DNA of 64,000 nt from Gloeopeniophorella convolvens (taxonomy: Eukaryota; Basidiomycota; Agaricomycetes; Russulales), in contig WTXD01000043.1 of NCBI GenBank assembly GCA_022496205.1, positions 166,667 through 230,666 on the forward strand, read 5' to 3'. Positions 11,825 to 23,628 of the stretch are shown piece after piece. Made by a program: the position numbers and the translations under genes. The notes below the pieces were generated by a model that saw only the letters and a list, made by a program, of their open reading frames with translations, ran no database searches and was not told the DNA's origin. Numbering within the stretch: position 1 is the first letter of the stretch; each line of letters begins with the position of its first letter.

Positions 11825-13818
11825 ATGTCTGACCCCTCCAATGCGCCCCCCGTTTTTCCTCCTAGCCCGTTCCCTCCCATCCCACCGGATATTGCGTCTA
11901 CGTGAGTTTGATTTCTTCCGCACATGTTGGGTTGTTGAGATCTTCGCAGAACCGCACCCATTGTATGCCCGTGTTTCTCCCCCATGGTGGAATGTGCTCT
12001 TTGTCTCCTGACCTCTAGCATGGATAGCTTTTAGGGAATCTATTCAATTGGGGACTATTTGGCGTTCTTGTTGTGCAATTTTGTGAGTCTCGCCGCCAGT
12101 GAGTGGCCCAATGATGCTATCGTACTTACCTCTTGTTCCTATCTTTCAGATATATATCTCAGTACATTCCAGAAAGACAGGACGCTCAACAAAATCCTGG
12201 GTGCGATTGTGGTGCTCTTCTTGTTACTGATCTTGTGACTTACCCCTGTCCGTGGTTGCAGTCTATTCCGTTTTTCTACTTGAGACTGCCCAGACATTTT
12301 TGACTGCGGCAGACGTCTTCTACTGGTTCGGTTCTGGCTATGGCAACGTACTTCGCCTGAACAACCCGTACATTTCTGCATTTGACACCCCAATGCTTGG
12401 CGCCGTCGTCGGTTTCATCGTTCAATCATATTTCTGCTACCGCATATGGTTATTGCAGGAATCCTTGTGGTGGCTCAGTCTTATAATCGAATCAGTTAAG
12501 TCACGCCTTTGCAGCTCATCGACCACCCAACTTACGTTTGTGTACTATCCAGGTGGCTATCGCTCAGGGGGTTGGCGGGTTTGTTGGTGGGATCAAGGTA
12601 TGTTAGACATTGTGTTCTTTTGTTATGCATCTAGTAACGCGTAGAGCTAGGGCCATCTATTGGGTAAATTCTCAGAAGCGCATCGTTCGATTGGATACGT
12701 CTACGTACGTTGATCTGATTCACATTAAGGTGGTGAGCCTTAGGCTTAAAGGCTTCATATGTGTCGCCCCATTCAGGTTTGGCTCGCCGGATCCGCTGTT
12801 GCGGACGTGATCATCGCAGCATCGATGACCTACTTGGTATGCAATCTCAACTATCCGCCCGGTCATGGTCTCGAATGGAGTCTCTTTTCAGCTTGTCCGT
12901 TCGCGCAAGAGCGAATATCAACATTCTGCGAACAATGTTATGACTAATCTGGTCCGACTTACAATCGAGACTAATGCTGCCTCTGGTGAGTGCACTCCTA
13001 TGGCAGGTGCTGGCACTCACTGACCACTGTGATAGCCATTGTTGCCCTTATCGGTCTGGTCTTGTTCGCTGCCATCCCGGTGAGTTTCCCCTCGTCATCT
13101 ACACGAGTCATTCTCACAGAGACATAGAACCATGGATACTATTACACGCCGTATGTCAACCTTCGTGCTCGTTGTGGACGAACTGTCTCACGTCTCTCCC
13201 TAGGACGGCAATCGTTGGAAAATTGTAAGGCTAACTTATCTCTTGTGACTCAGAGTCTTACATTTCGACCTTTCATTCAGATATTCCAACACGCTACTCA
13301 TGACGTTCAACAACCGCACTACCTTTCATAGGCCCAGCAACCACGCCCGTAATATGACCCTCGACCCGACAATCCGGCCTGGTTCCCCGCACTTCTCGCC
13401 CCCGGGACTTCAAAGCGTCACTCTGACCCCGACTACATTCAGCGAACACTTTGTTGGAGGGAAGGGTATCTCCACTGCAGTGCCTCGCTCTTATGTGCCG
13501 TCGAGTCCGCGACTTGCTCACGTGGGGCCAGCCGTAGCGTCTGCTGCGGAGTTGGCGAAGGAGTCCTCTCCTAGTACGGAGTCTGCCACCCCCAGCTCGG
13601 CAGTGGGAACAGCTCCTTCTATGTACGTCGACTCGGCACCACTGTTACCTGTCCGACGCGATGACGGTGCAGTGACACCTCTCGCCGAAACATTTCCTAT
13701 GCCTCCTTCTGACGACTCACGGGCGGTGGCAGCACGACGTGAGGTCCGTCGGCTGCCCGCGCCGCCGATGTCCAACTATCGATCTGGGCAGTCTCAACCC
13801 AATGAACTTCATGGGTAG
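11825..13818 (+). CDS. DUF6534-type multi-pass membrane protein (copy A)
   Basis: Basidiomycete-expanded membrane family of unknown function with a probable seven-helix topology. Thirteen exons (11825-11901, 11950-11962, 12028-12082, 12150-12200, 12262-12494, 12553-12597, 12651-12704, 12777-12836, 12892-12985, 13036-13079, 13128-13150, 13204-13224, 13281-13818) join in frame to about 435 residues. Visible: helices such as NWGLFGVLVVQF, the aromatic loop DVFYWFGSGYGNV, helix FIVQSYFCYRIW, helix VWLAGSAVADVIIAASMTYL, and the family core LVRSRKSEYQ...NLVRLTIETNAAS typical of DUF6534. A long hydrophilic Ser/Thr/Pro-rich tail follows the last helix (SNTLLMTFNNR) and is probably cytoplasmic. The next gene is its tandem paralogue with nearly identical exon lengths. 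No function should be assumed. Confidence 0.85.
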
Positions 13819-14981
13819 ATCGCCTGATTTGATAGTAGCAGTCTTCCGCTTTGTTGATCGCATTTATCTACGTAAAATATACACATACCCGCCTGCACAG
13901 ATATGTACACCACCAGTCTCTTTCATTGCGGCCTCGATTCTGCCGGCTTGTTGTCGGCGGCCCCAGTGATGGACCTTGAATGTCCATATCGACTCGTGAT
14001 GACTCTCCTTTACATAGCTGCGCGATGTCGGTGATGGTTTCGGGACTGGTTGACTGTGATAATGCACCAATATCATAGTCAAGCCGGTTGCAGGCTTGCA
14101 GCTGCTTTTAATGCAATCACGCGAATTTGGCGCAGCCCATTTAACTTAGCACCAGGGATCTTTTGACGTCGCAGTGCTCTTGTGGTAGGTCCGCGCTCGG
14201 CTTGACACCCGCATCTTGATTCTTCGTGGCCTTTACTGCTGTTTCTTCACTTGTACAATTGAAGAGATGAGCTCAGAGTGAATGGCTCTATGTAGTACAG
14301 TAGCAGTGCCGTCATGATGGGCCAGTTGGAGTCGCCGCAAAACTTCGTCGGCGTGCACGGCTGTCCACGGCCCGCCCGCCACGTACCGCGAGGTGCAGCG
14401 CTGAGCGCCGCGCGGGGTGGCCACGTGCATGATCGACGCCCCAGCTGGCAAGTCCTAGTAAGTTCAACGTTCAGTAAAGTTTTCACTGGCAGCTCGTAGC
14501 CCTCTCGGACGAACTCATCCGTTTTTCCTCCCGTCCTCCTCTACTCAAGCCATGCGCACCGCACGGGTACGGAGGCAAGAATACGTCGCGCCACCAATCT
14601 ATCAGATCTTCGGAGGTCAGCACCGTAGCGCCCAGTGGCGCTCCCCTACATGATTGACTGTCTCAAGTTTCCAGGCTAGCCTGTCAGAGTTGGCATCTTG
14701 ACCCCGTGCCTGCTACTCTTACATTAACGATTTACGTCCACAACTACGCGTTTCAGATGGCGACATAAGTGTGCTGGTGTGAACAGTGAAGGTCTGACAG
14801 GCCGTGCTCGATCGGGCGACGTCGCCTGGTTAGGGGACTGAAAGCGAGGCTGGCGTGTGCCAACTGCCTTGGCCCCCTTTTGCTCAGGGCCACCCGTCGC
14901 GCCTCCCTTTTCTCTTCCGCGCAGCCTCCATATACACGGGGCGAAGGTGCTTTCCTCAACTTTCTCAACTCCCACGCGGCC
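13819..14981. other. Spacer between the tandem DUF6534 genes
   Basis: I find no coding structure here; it would hold the 3' end of copy A and the promoter of copy B. Confidence 0.5.
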
Positions 14982-16924
14982 ATGTCCACATCCGTCCCGC
15001 TCCTCATCGGTCCCGTCGTGCCATCCGGTATTGCCAAGATGTGGGTTGTCCTCTGCGCAAATTTCACAGGTGACTTAACATTATCTCATTTGTAGCACAG
15101 GCCCCATCGTAAGTCCATCGTAGGCAGATGTTCCAGATTCCCCTCTGAGATATCCCGCCTTCGCAGTTGCTCGGAGAGCTGTTCAATTGGTGTCTGTACG
15201 GTGTTCTGATCGTTCAAGTTTGTGAGTTGCCGGGATAGGCTCCAAGTTTGGACGCCTTTGTTCTCAGGCGTACTATGCCATCCAGCCCTCTACAGCTACT
15301 ATTTTCCCTTCGACAAGTGGGCGATAAAAGTACTCGGTAAGTCGAACAGTCCAGTCAATGTGTTATGCGTCACATTGTAACCCAACCATTTATAGTGTAT
15401 TCTGTGTTCGTCGCCGAAACGGTACAGACGATTCTCACCGGCATAGACATATGTTACTGGTTTGCGGCGGGTTTCGGAAACATAGAGCGACTCAGTACAA
15501 CCTATATTGCTCCTCTCGATACGCCAATGTTTGGGGCTTTGATTGCGTTCGTGGTCCAATCTTCCTTCTGCTATCGTATCTGGGCGCTCCAGAAGTCGTT
15601 GCTATGGTGGTGTCTCATCATAGAGGTGGTGAGCTTGTATGATTTTAGGATCAAACAGTCGCTCCTCACTCACGGAACATGTGATCCTTTAGGTGTCTCT
15701 CGCTCAATGTATCGGAGGTATTGGAGGCGGAGTAGAGGTACAGTCATCCTTGCAGCCGCGGCGGATTGTCTAGTTGAGAATCACTCCAGGGCTTCATACT
15801 TGGAAACTTCACCGAAGCGCACGACGCCGTTGTGTTCGTATATGTGCGTGGTCTTCGATTGGTTATTTAATGTACCCACACCGTGCACAATGCCAGGTCT
15901 GGCTTGTGGGCTCAGCCATCGCCGATATTTCCATCGCCATCACCATGTCCTACCTGGTACGTCAGGATACCCACAACATTATCCTTATCACCTTATTTTA
16001 TTCCGACAGCTTGCCCGCGTCCTCAAGCGCAATATCAGAGCGTCAATGAGGCAGGCCATGAGACGTTTAATGTATATGACCGTTGAGACGAATATCGTAT
16101 CCGGTATGTTTTGCGAGAGTAGCGACAGTTGTATCATGCTGGGCTGACGCCGTGGATTTCGCAGCGACAGTGGCGACCATGGCCCTCATTATGTTCGCTG
16201 CTGCACCTGTAAGTTGCCAAGCAGAGATTGCATGCTCTCGATTTTGTTGACAAATATCAGAAGGACGTTTATTGGTACTGCCCGTGAGTGTATCCCGGTT
16301 AAAACATGCCACCCATGGTCTAACCCTTCGACGCCAAGAATGGCGATCATCGGAAAAATGTGGGCTCCCATCCGTTCCTGGAGGCCCCTGCTCATCTCAG
16401 CATGTAGATATTCTAATACGCTCCTCGCATCATTCAACAACCGTATTCTCTTCCGAGAAAACCGAACGAACCACGTGCGCGACCAGAGTGTGCATGCACC
16501 CCTGCTTTTCCCCGAAGCGCTAGCTCCTCGACGTTCGATGGACACACCTCGCGTACACATCCGTACGTTCAACGAGGAGTTCATCAGCGGCAAGTCGGTT
16601 GGTTCCATCCTGCCGACGCAGCACACACTTCATCGGGCACCATCCGAGCCGGGCACCTCCGTAGCCCCGTCGACCCGGAAGCCATCCGCTCTCCTGCCGC
16701 TGGCCTCACGATCATCCAGCCCCGCGTTGGTCCCGTCGGACCCACCGACACCGCCAACACCACCTACGTTACTTGGCTCGTCCGACATGGGTAGCGAAGT
16801 AATCCCGCTCATGCAACCTTCAGCGTATCGCCACGGAATAAGACCGCTTCCCACTCTGCCGGCCGACGTTGGTGGGCGGAGGGTATCATTCGGAGTCCAC
16901 CAAGGGTATGACGCAGAAGTATGA
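14982..16924 (+). CDS. DUF6534-type multi-pass membrane protein (copy B)
   Basis: Tandem paralogue of the preceding gene. Thirteen exons (14982-15040, 15096-15108, 15167-15221, 15268-15336, 15396-15628, 15693-15737, 15790-15843, 15897-15956, 16010-16103, 16165-16208, 16261-16283, 16339-16359, 16408-16924) join in frame to about 428 residues. Matching landmarks: NWCLYGVLIVQV, CYWFAAGFGNIERL, FVVQSSFCYRIW, GGIGGGVEGFILGNFTEAH, VWLVGSAIADISIAITMSYL and SNTLLASFNNR. The SRKS-like core of copy A is here LARVLKRNIRASMRQAMRRL, clearly diverged. The hydrophilic tail is rich in Pro and Ser. Eleven internal exons have the same order and length as in copy A except exon 4 (69 versus 51 nt). Function unknown; a membrane role beside the tailoring enzymes is inference only. 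Confidence 0.85.
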
Positions 16925-18228
16925 TGCTGATTCCGTTGTCTGGTCCATTGCGTGAGCATCGCTCTCAAGATTGTGTAATTACAGTAGACTCGCTTTTACC
17001 GGACCCCGTAACGATAGCGATGTTCGTCTCACATGATCTGGAACATGAATACTCGTCGCCATCAATCCTCGGCGTTATAACTGATCGGGGTACTCAAACA
17101 AGCCTACAGAACTGAACGTACGAGGGATCATCAGAGATCAGTGCGGCATGGATGAGGTGAGGGTCGCACCGGGGTCGCGCAGCACGACGTAGCCTTGCAT
17201 GACGAGTCGCTCGCTGTTTGGATTCCGGGATGAGTGGTTCATGGGAACTCATGTTCTTCTCGGTGCATATACACAATATAGCAATGTGAAGTTTCCTGGG
17301 TCAAAAGTGCGCTTCGCACCGTTCGCCTCGCAATAGCAAATAATGACAAACAAGTTTCTGACATGGCGAACCGGCGAACCCAGACGAACGGGCCGCTAGG
17401 CTCCGACGCGTTGTTTGACCTCACACTGGCAGGGCCGTTTGCCTGTCTGTAGTTACGTACCTCCTCTCCACATGTCCCTAGCAGCTGCCAATCGATCACG
17501 ACACGAGCCCTGCCTGAGCAGGGGACATGCTTGCATATCGCGAATGCCAACCTCTCATGCCCATGTGTCATGCAGTGAGCACTTGCGTGCGCGTTGGCAA
17601 TTTCTCCCATATAGTGTTTATTCCAACCCTAGCTCTATGTAGCTCTTCAACACAGCCGCCCGATTGCAATGCCGCTACGTGTGGAGCACATGCATTAGCG
17701 TCCGACCTAGGGCCGTCACACCGCACTGGCAGTCCATATCCATATCCACGCCGTTATTGCCGGTTACCGACGAGTATGTTTCTTGCGATTGTTCATGCAT
17801 CATGAGTCCAGGCAACGGCTGACAAACGAATCTAGACTTGAACCCGGAGATGTAAAGCGTGTGTATTCGGTGGGTAGGGCATCGTTAATTTTCTCCAAAA
17901 TGTGCTGCTGGAGGACGACTTCGACCTGCACCTCGCGCTGCTTTCCGCTGCTCAGCGCCATGGTTCACTCAACACACCTCCGACTATCAGTACGTAAAAC
18001 AGCACGATGCCTCACTGCGACGAAGCATCCCTTGGGCGTCTAGATTATGTTATTCCGCTTTCGTACTGCCCCATTCTTGTGAGACAATTATCAGTATGCT
18101 ACTCGCTCCGCGTTGGCCCGAAGAGTCATCTAACCGCCGTTCCTACTTCATCGACATGGGTGTTCAAAGTTGCTTCAAAGCGTGTCAACCTTCGCAACCA
18201 TTTCCCCAACTCGAGGGCGGTCGAACTT
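16925..18228. other. Spacer without supported gene
   Basis: Frames on both strands are short and unrelated to known families. The decayed O-methyltransferase begins at the right edge. Confidence 0.45.
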
Positions 18229-19750
18229 ATACTCTCAATCTTACTAGCTCCCTTTCGGCGGCCTCAGCTTCTTCGATATCCAAACGTTCACGCGGCCGGA
18301 GGGCGGTATATGCGGATCCCCATAATCGAATTATAGTGCCTTCTCTGACGCTCCTTTTTAACGTGGACCCTCTTGACAACCACTCCGATTTTGATGGAGG
18401 CTGCCCGCCTCATCATTGCAACAGCTGTCCAGTTGGCTGCCACCGTGCGCCCTCCAACAGACACCTCATCCGAACACGTTTACGGAATGCGAATATTCAC
18501 ATGGTTGGGTTTGGTGGTTGGCACCCCGGACGTGTCAAATATGCTTGTAGGCACAAGCGCTGATGTGAATCGATTTCTGCTTTCTTCTTTGGCCCATCTT
18601 GACTTGCTCAGTGTAGGTTTTGCACGCCGAGGAGACTGGAGGACTATTCAAGACCTGTGGGAGTCGGGTATGTATTCCTCCAGACGCTCACGGCATGTTA
18701 CTTAGGACGCGACTAGCGCGCGTTTTGCGGCATCTGGTGACGCGCCACCGTCGATGTCGACTTGTCCTCGACACCATTGGCGGGCGCGAACTTTATGCCC
18801 ACGCGCGCTTCTGGCGCGCGCCAGCGCGGCGCGGGGTCCTCTGGAGTTCACGACGCTCTGCTTACTGTCAGTCTCGTAGCGCTCCAACTCGGCTTAGTTT
18901 CTGCGCGCACTATTTGGGACTTCAGAAGGGCCAGGCAGACGCCGATGCGATATCAGTAATCCGCGGATGTCAGGAATACAAGAACCACGTAGTGCGCAGC
19001 TGCAATTTAACTTTTGCATGTGATGATGCTCAGACACTCTCCGCACAGCGCGCCCTCCTTGGGGCCGGTAAAACGCTACGGCCGTACCCGCGCGACCTGC
19101 CATCCTTATTCCACGAGGCCGCACATGTAGTAAAGGTGCCATAGCTTGGGCAAGGGTCCCCTGGTGACCGGTCACGTGTGTCTGACTTGACGGGCACGCC
19201 GACTACGGCGACCAACGTACGGCCGGATGGTCTCGGTGTTACAGGGTCATGACCTTCTCTTCCGTTGTTTCCGCATGCTATGACCGAATTCTTGCCTCAT
19301 CCACCAGCACAGAGCGTTTTTGAACCGCAGCAGATTGAGGGCGCGGCTATGTATCTCGTGCGTTTCATCCTTCACGACTGGTCAGACGCCTAGTGCATTG
19401 AAATCCCCACACAACTCCGCACAGCCGCAGAACCTCACGGCCGCCTAATTATATTCGAAAACGTCGTGCAGCATGCCTGAATCGAGCTCCACGGTCCACC
19501 ACTTCCGCCAGCCCCTCTGCTCCCGAACCTAGGGCCCGGGGTTGCGGGTGGGCGGTACGCGCACAATAATGGATCTACAGGTAAGTTCCATTCCACGCAG
19601 CCTGAAATCAACTAACTTGCGCGTTACAAGATGACGACGACGGCCAATGGACAAGAGCGCACGCGGCCCTTGGCTCGAAAACGGGGTGGAAACAGGAGAC
19701 TCTGACGCTGGGTCCCTTCGCTGCTAGAACCTTCGTGCCTATTGCATAAT
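18229..19750 (+). pseudogene. Decayed O-methyltransferase (copy 2)
   Basis: Broken relative of the two intact methyltransferases in this window. Recognisable pieces in the right order: an N-terminal piece around 18229-18400 (PSLTLLFNVDPLDN), then, after a frame change, EAARLIIATAVQLAATVR at about 18394-18450, then LARVLRHLVTRH near 18711-18747, then GAAMYLVRFILHDWSD ending at an in-frame TAG at 19391, then a second stop (TGA at 19477) where the intact copy has Cys, and finally NGQERTR and a frameshifted C-terminal end to about 19750. The SAM-binding glycine motif region is not recognisable. At least two stops and several frame changes make a functional product very unlikely. Confidence 0.8.
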
Positions 19751-20803
19751 CTTGGCCCATCGCTGGATTCATGGAACAGTGAGTCCTGTGCCTCCGGCTG
19801 GTTTGTCAGATGCACTGTTTCTGTATAGAAGATTTCTACGGGAGAGCGGTGGAATTCGTTGGCTGTCTACTATCCTAGGTCGCCGCGGTCTCTGTTACAC
19901 AAGGCCGAGTCTCCCCAACAATGCCCCCGACGGGAGCGGCGGGAAGTTGTGACTCATACACACTGTAAACGTGTGATTTAGGTTCGCGAGTATCAATTCG
20001 ACGAGCCTCGCCGCGTAGCCACGCGCGCGAGTTGGGCGGCCGCGAAGTTGACGCGACGGCGCTAATTATGTATGTCGGCTGCGGCCCGGCCTGCGGTACG
20101 CCAGGGTGCGCTCTTCAATCTTCACCCCATCGTTGGTCACGTTCACCAGCTTGACCAGCCTTGATTCCCAGGGACAGCTTCGCTCTCCAGCTTCTCTTCG
20201 GTGGTATCAATTCCGCGCAAATTGGAATCAGATTCCCATTTACATTCGTCACCTTCGAACGACGGTACTGGGGCAACTCGGTTCAATAGCGGTTGAACGT
20301 TGAAGGATTAGCAGATGTCGATTATGGCTGACTCGGGTCGGCCGTCGAGGTGAGTTAGTTTCGGCTTTCGTTCGAGTCCGCGGACCCTCCTGAAGGTCTC
20401 AATTCAGTTTGGGATGTGCTGGTGTCTGCACTTTCCACGTCTCTTTATTCCATATCTTCAAACCATTAGGCTCCACGTAGTAGCGCCCAACTCTTCTCTC
20501 ACGCGGCTTGGCTTTGTGGCCCTTGGTCGACTGGCTGACACCTCTTGGAGCGGGCGTGCCGTGTCATTCGAAGCTCTAGCTTCGAGTTCCATGAATTCTC
20601 TCGCATTTTTCGCATGATTCACCGATCTCTGTCCGAGATCTAGTCACATCAACCCGTGGGCAGAACAATCAATTATTCACACACAGAGACCCCATCCTGG
20701 TCACGCGCGCCTCTGCTCCTGGGTTCGTCTTGCTTAAAAGTGGGTGGCTATGTGGCTCATCTCCCTGGAATCCCTATTGATATCGGGCCTAGTCTTGATA
20801 ACG
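19751..20803. other. Spacer, no confident gene
   Basis: Plus-strand frames at 20106-20303 and 20414-20617 have leucine-rich stretches (e.g. LQTIRLHV) faintly like F-box/LRR proteins, but there is no F-box and no continuous frame, so I do not call a gene. Confidence 0.4.
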
Positions 20804-22627
20804 ATGCTCTCCTCACTTTCCTCTTTGATTTCCTCAAATGTGCACAAGGTGGAATCTGCATATTCGAGCAAAGGGATCCCCTTCCCTTCTCTAGATACTC
20901 CGTACCAACCGGGACCGTTCGACAATGATCCAGATGTGTTGGAAGCCTCACGCCTCATCGTTGCAGCAGCAGCCCAGTTGGTCGCTATGCTCCGGCTACC
21001 AATGGACACCCTGTACGAATATGCATCCGGCATGCAGATGACGGCCTCTTTGGGGTTGATGGTGGATACTGACGTTCCTGACCTCCTCAAGGAGGCGGGT
21101 CCGGGCGTGCGTTCGCTTTCCTCATGTTACGCTTATTTAAAAACTAGCGCACATAGGGTCTTCACGTTGACGAGATCGGCCAGGCCATTGACGTTGACTC
21201 GTCGAGACTAGGCACGTGCCCATCTTGTTGGGATGTCCTGGACGCTGACATGGGTGCTATCAGCTCGCGTTTTGCGGCACCTGGCGACGCGTCATGTCTT
21301 CAAGGAGGTCGCTCCCAATATTTTCGCCAATAACCGCGTGTCTTCCGTTCTTACTAAGTCTAGGTCGCTCAAGGAGCTGAGGGCAGAGTGAGTGATTGCA
21401 TTGCCGATCTTTCGCGCCTGTTTCATCGATGTTTGTCTGAACATAGCAAAATTTCCAAGTATGACGATGCGTCGGGGGCTGCCCTCATCGGACATTAGTA
21501 AGTTTCAACTTCACTACAACCGATACATCGCTGAGTCCGGACCGCACTCGCAGTGGGGATGAGGTTATGAAGGCAACGTCGTACATGTCTGAATTCCTGC
21601 AAGACACACGTGGCTTCCCCACTCCTTTCAGTCTCGCTTTCAAGTTGGATGGAACGGTTTGGCAATGGTATAAAAAGCAGGAGAACGAATGGCGCCACCG
21701 TCGTTTCCGCGCAATTTTCAAGGACTCTTTCGATCAGTTTTCGCCATCCTCACTCATCGATGGTTAGTCGCATAATTCACCGAGTGTCGTTCCTTGCTAA
21801 CATTCCTTTCAGTACACCCCTGGGGTTCTCTTGAGAGGGACAGTGTTGTCGTCGATGTCGGCGGAAATGTCGGCCCCATTGCTAGGTTCCTTGAAAGTTC
21901 GTTTCCCCACCTACGCTACGTCGTGCAAGACCTTCCCAATGTCATATGCCAAGCACCGAAGGTATTCCTTCCTTGTCTAGGTTTCTCTGGAAGTTTTGTG
22001 AATGTTCTTGTAGTTTTGGGAGAAGGAATCACCGCAAGCCCTTGTCGATGGACGCGTAGTGTTACAAGGTATGAGTTCGGCTTCTCGAATCGTACATTGC
22101 GCTCAGAGTTTTCTGGCTGAGCAGAACATAGTTTCTTCGATCCTCAGCCGGTTAAGGGTGCTGCTGTATATTTGATGCGATTTATTCTGCACGACTGGCC
22201 GGATAAAGACTGCATCGAAATCCTCACGCACCTTCGTGCAGCGGCAGCGCCACAGAGTCGTCTCGTGGTTTCCGAAGTCATGATGCAACATGCGTGTGCC
22301 GAACCTTATGGGCCATCGCTTCCGCCAGCCCCGTTACTTGCCAACCTGGGTATTGCGCGAGGAGGCATGGCTACTCTGATGGACCTTCATGTGAGTTCGA
22401 CCTTCATCACATCCTTCGGCTGATGTATTGACGTGTTCCACAAGGTGATGACTATGGCTGATGGCCAAGAGCGTACCAGACAGCACTATGCGGAGCTTGG
22501 ACGCAAAACTGGATGGAAACTGGAAAGTTCGAAGGCCTCGAAGTCCGGGCCACTCACCACAATGATCTTCGCGCCCGCGGGATCTTGTGCCAATGTCGCC
22601 GGTTTTATTAGGACTTCGAAGCTTTGA
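20804..22627 (+). CDS. SAM-dependent O-methyltransferase (COMT-like, copy 3)
   Basis: Intact paralogue of the enzyme at 4404-6137, with the same predicted methyl transfer to a hydroxyl group. Nine exons (20804-21106, 21157-21211, 21264-21387, 21447-21497, 21554-21762, 21813-21961, 22014-22068, 22125-22390, 22445-22627) join in frame to about 464 residues. Visible: ARVLRHLATRHVFKEV in the dimerisation half, SAM motif VVVDVGGNVGPIA, VVQDLPNV, and the catalytic VKGAAVYLMRFILHDWPD. The C-terminal tail runs about 15 residues past the FAPA where copy 1 ends. One extra intron (21763-21812) splits the exon that is single in copy 1. The intron after exon 2 appears to use a GC donor at 21212. An upstream in-frame ATG at 20744 would add a hydrophobic stretch; 20804 fits the paralogue better. 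Confidence 0.88.
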
Positions 22628-23628
22628 TTTGTGGGGGTTTTCGGCACGTGCAAACCAGGTCGGTGACAGTTCTGATTTGGCTCTGACAGTGTAACGATGA
22701 TTGGCGTGGACTCTATACGCACTATTACTCAACTAATACTGCTGTGTAGTGGGGCAGAGTAGACCCGAGAACCCTACAACTACCATTGTAGATAACTCCT
22801 TCCTAACCCCTGTGAACAAGTCGCTGACAAGATTTAATCACGTTTGGGGGCAATACCGGGTGACTGCAGGTAGTGAGTTCCCCGTCGGAGCTCGCGCTCC
22901 CCGGCGGTCAGCCCCTTGCCAGGTTAGTGGGGCATAGCGGACCGGTCGATCCGACAGGCGTGTTCGCGCCGAATTCCTTTGCGGCCAATAGTCGGACCAA
23001 GTTTGGACTTCGGAGTCTCCCGCCACTAGCCACTGCTCGCCAACCGCAGACGTCCGAACCTCATATAACATCGCTCACTGTAGGCCGTATGGTATGGATG
23101 TGCGCAGGAACTTCGTGCGTTTTTTGAGGTTAGACATACCAAGTAGCGCACGAGCTCAATTGGCAACGGCATGAGAAGTACTTGCCGTTCAACTCGCATT
23201 CTATCGTGTCGCCCGAGTCGGCCAATGTTGATTGCGTTGTTCTTCGTTGAATACATTTCCTCTGCCGACGAAGAACGTCCACAAAGCACTCCCTGTGAGT
23301 AGTTATTATAAATTTGTTGTTGAGACGCATGCACTGAAATGGATCGCCAGATGCCTCATCATCATGTTAACACCTGAATTCTTCTCGACGCCCTGTTATC
23401 AGTCTTGACATTTCTCATTGCGGGTATTAGGATTCCTGCCAGCGCTTTGAACAGAACACGCACGTGTCCCCTCGTGGTTGACATGTATGCCGCGGATCGC
23501 CGCGTGATGCACCTCGCCACAGCTCGCCACACGAGCGTCTCTTTGCCACATCTCGTCCCCCATCCCACACAGCACCACTCACGAAAACACCACACGCAGT
23601 GATACTTTTTGTTTTCAATAACTCACAA
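22628..23628. other. Spacer at the accessory/core boundary
   Basis: I see no gene. It holds the promoter side of the large helicase gene and marks the change from sparse accessory genes to a dense conserved block. Confidence 0.5.

Noticed and set aside
13204..13300. Suspected broken last splice in DUF6534 copy A
   Set aside because: On recounting, exon 12 is 21 nt and ends in phase 2 (tt|gtaagg), giving GKLYSNTLL in frame; the gene is intact.
20106..20617. Possible F-box/LRR protein remnant
   Set aside because: Only loose leucine spacing is visible; there is no F-box and no consistent frame.
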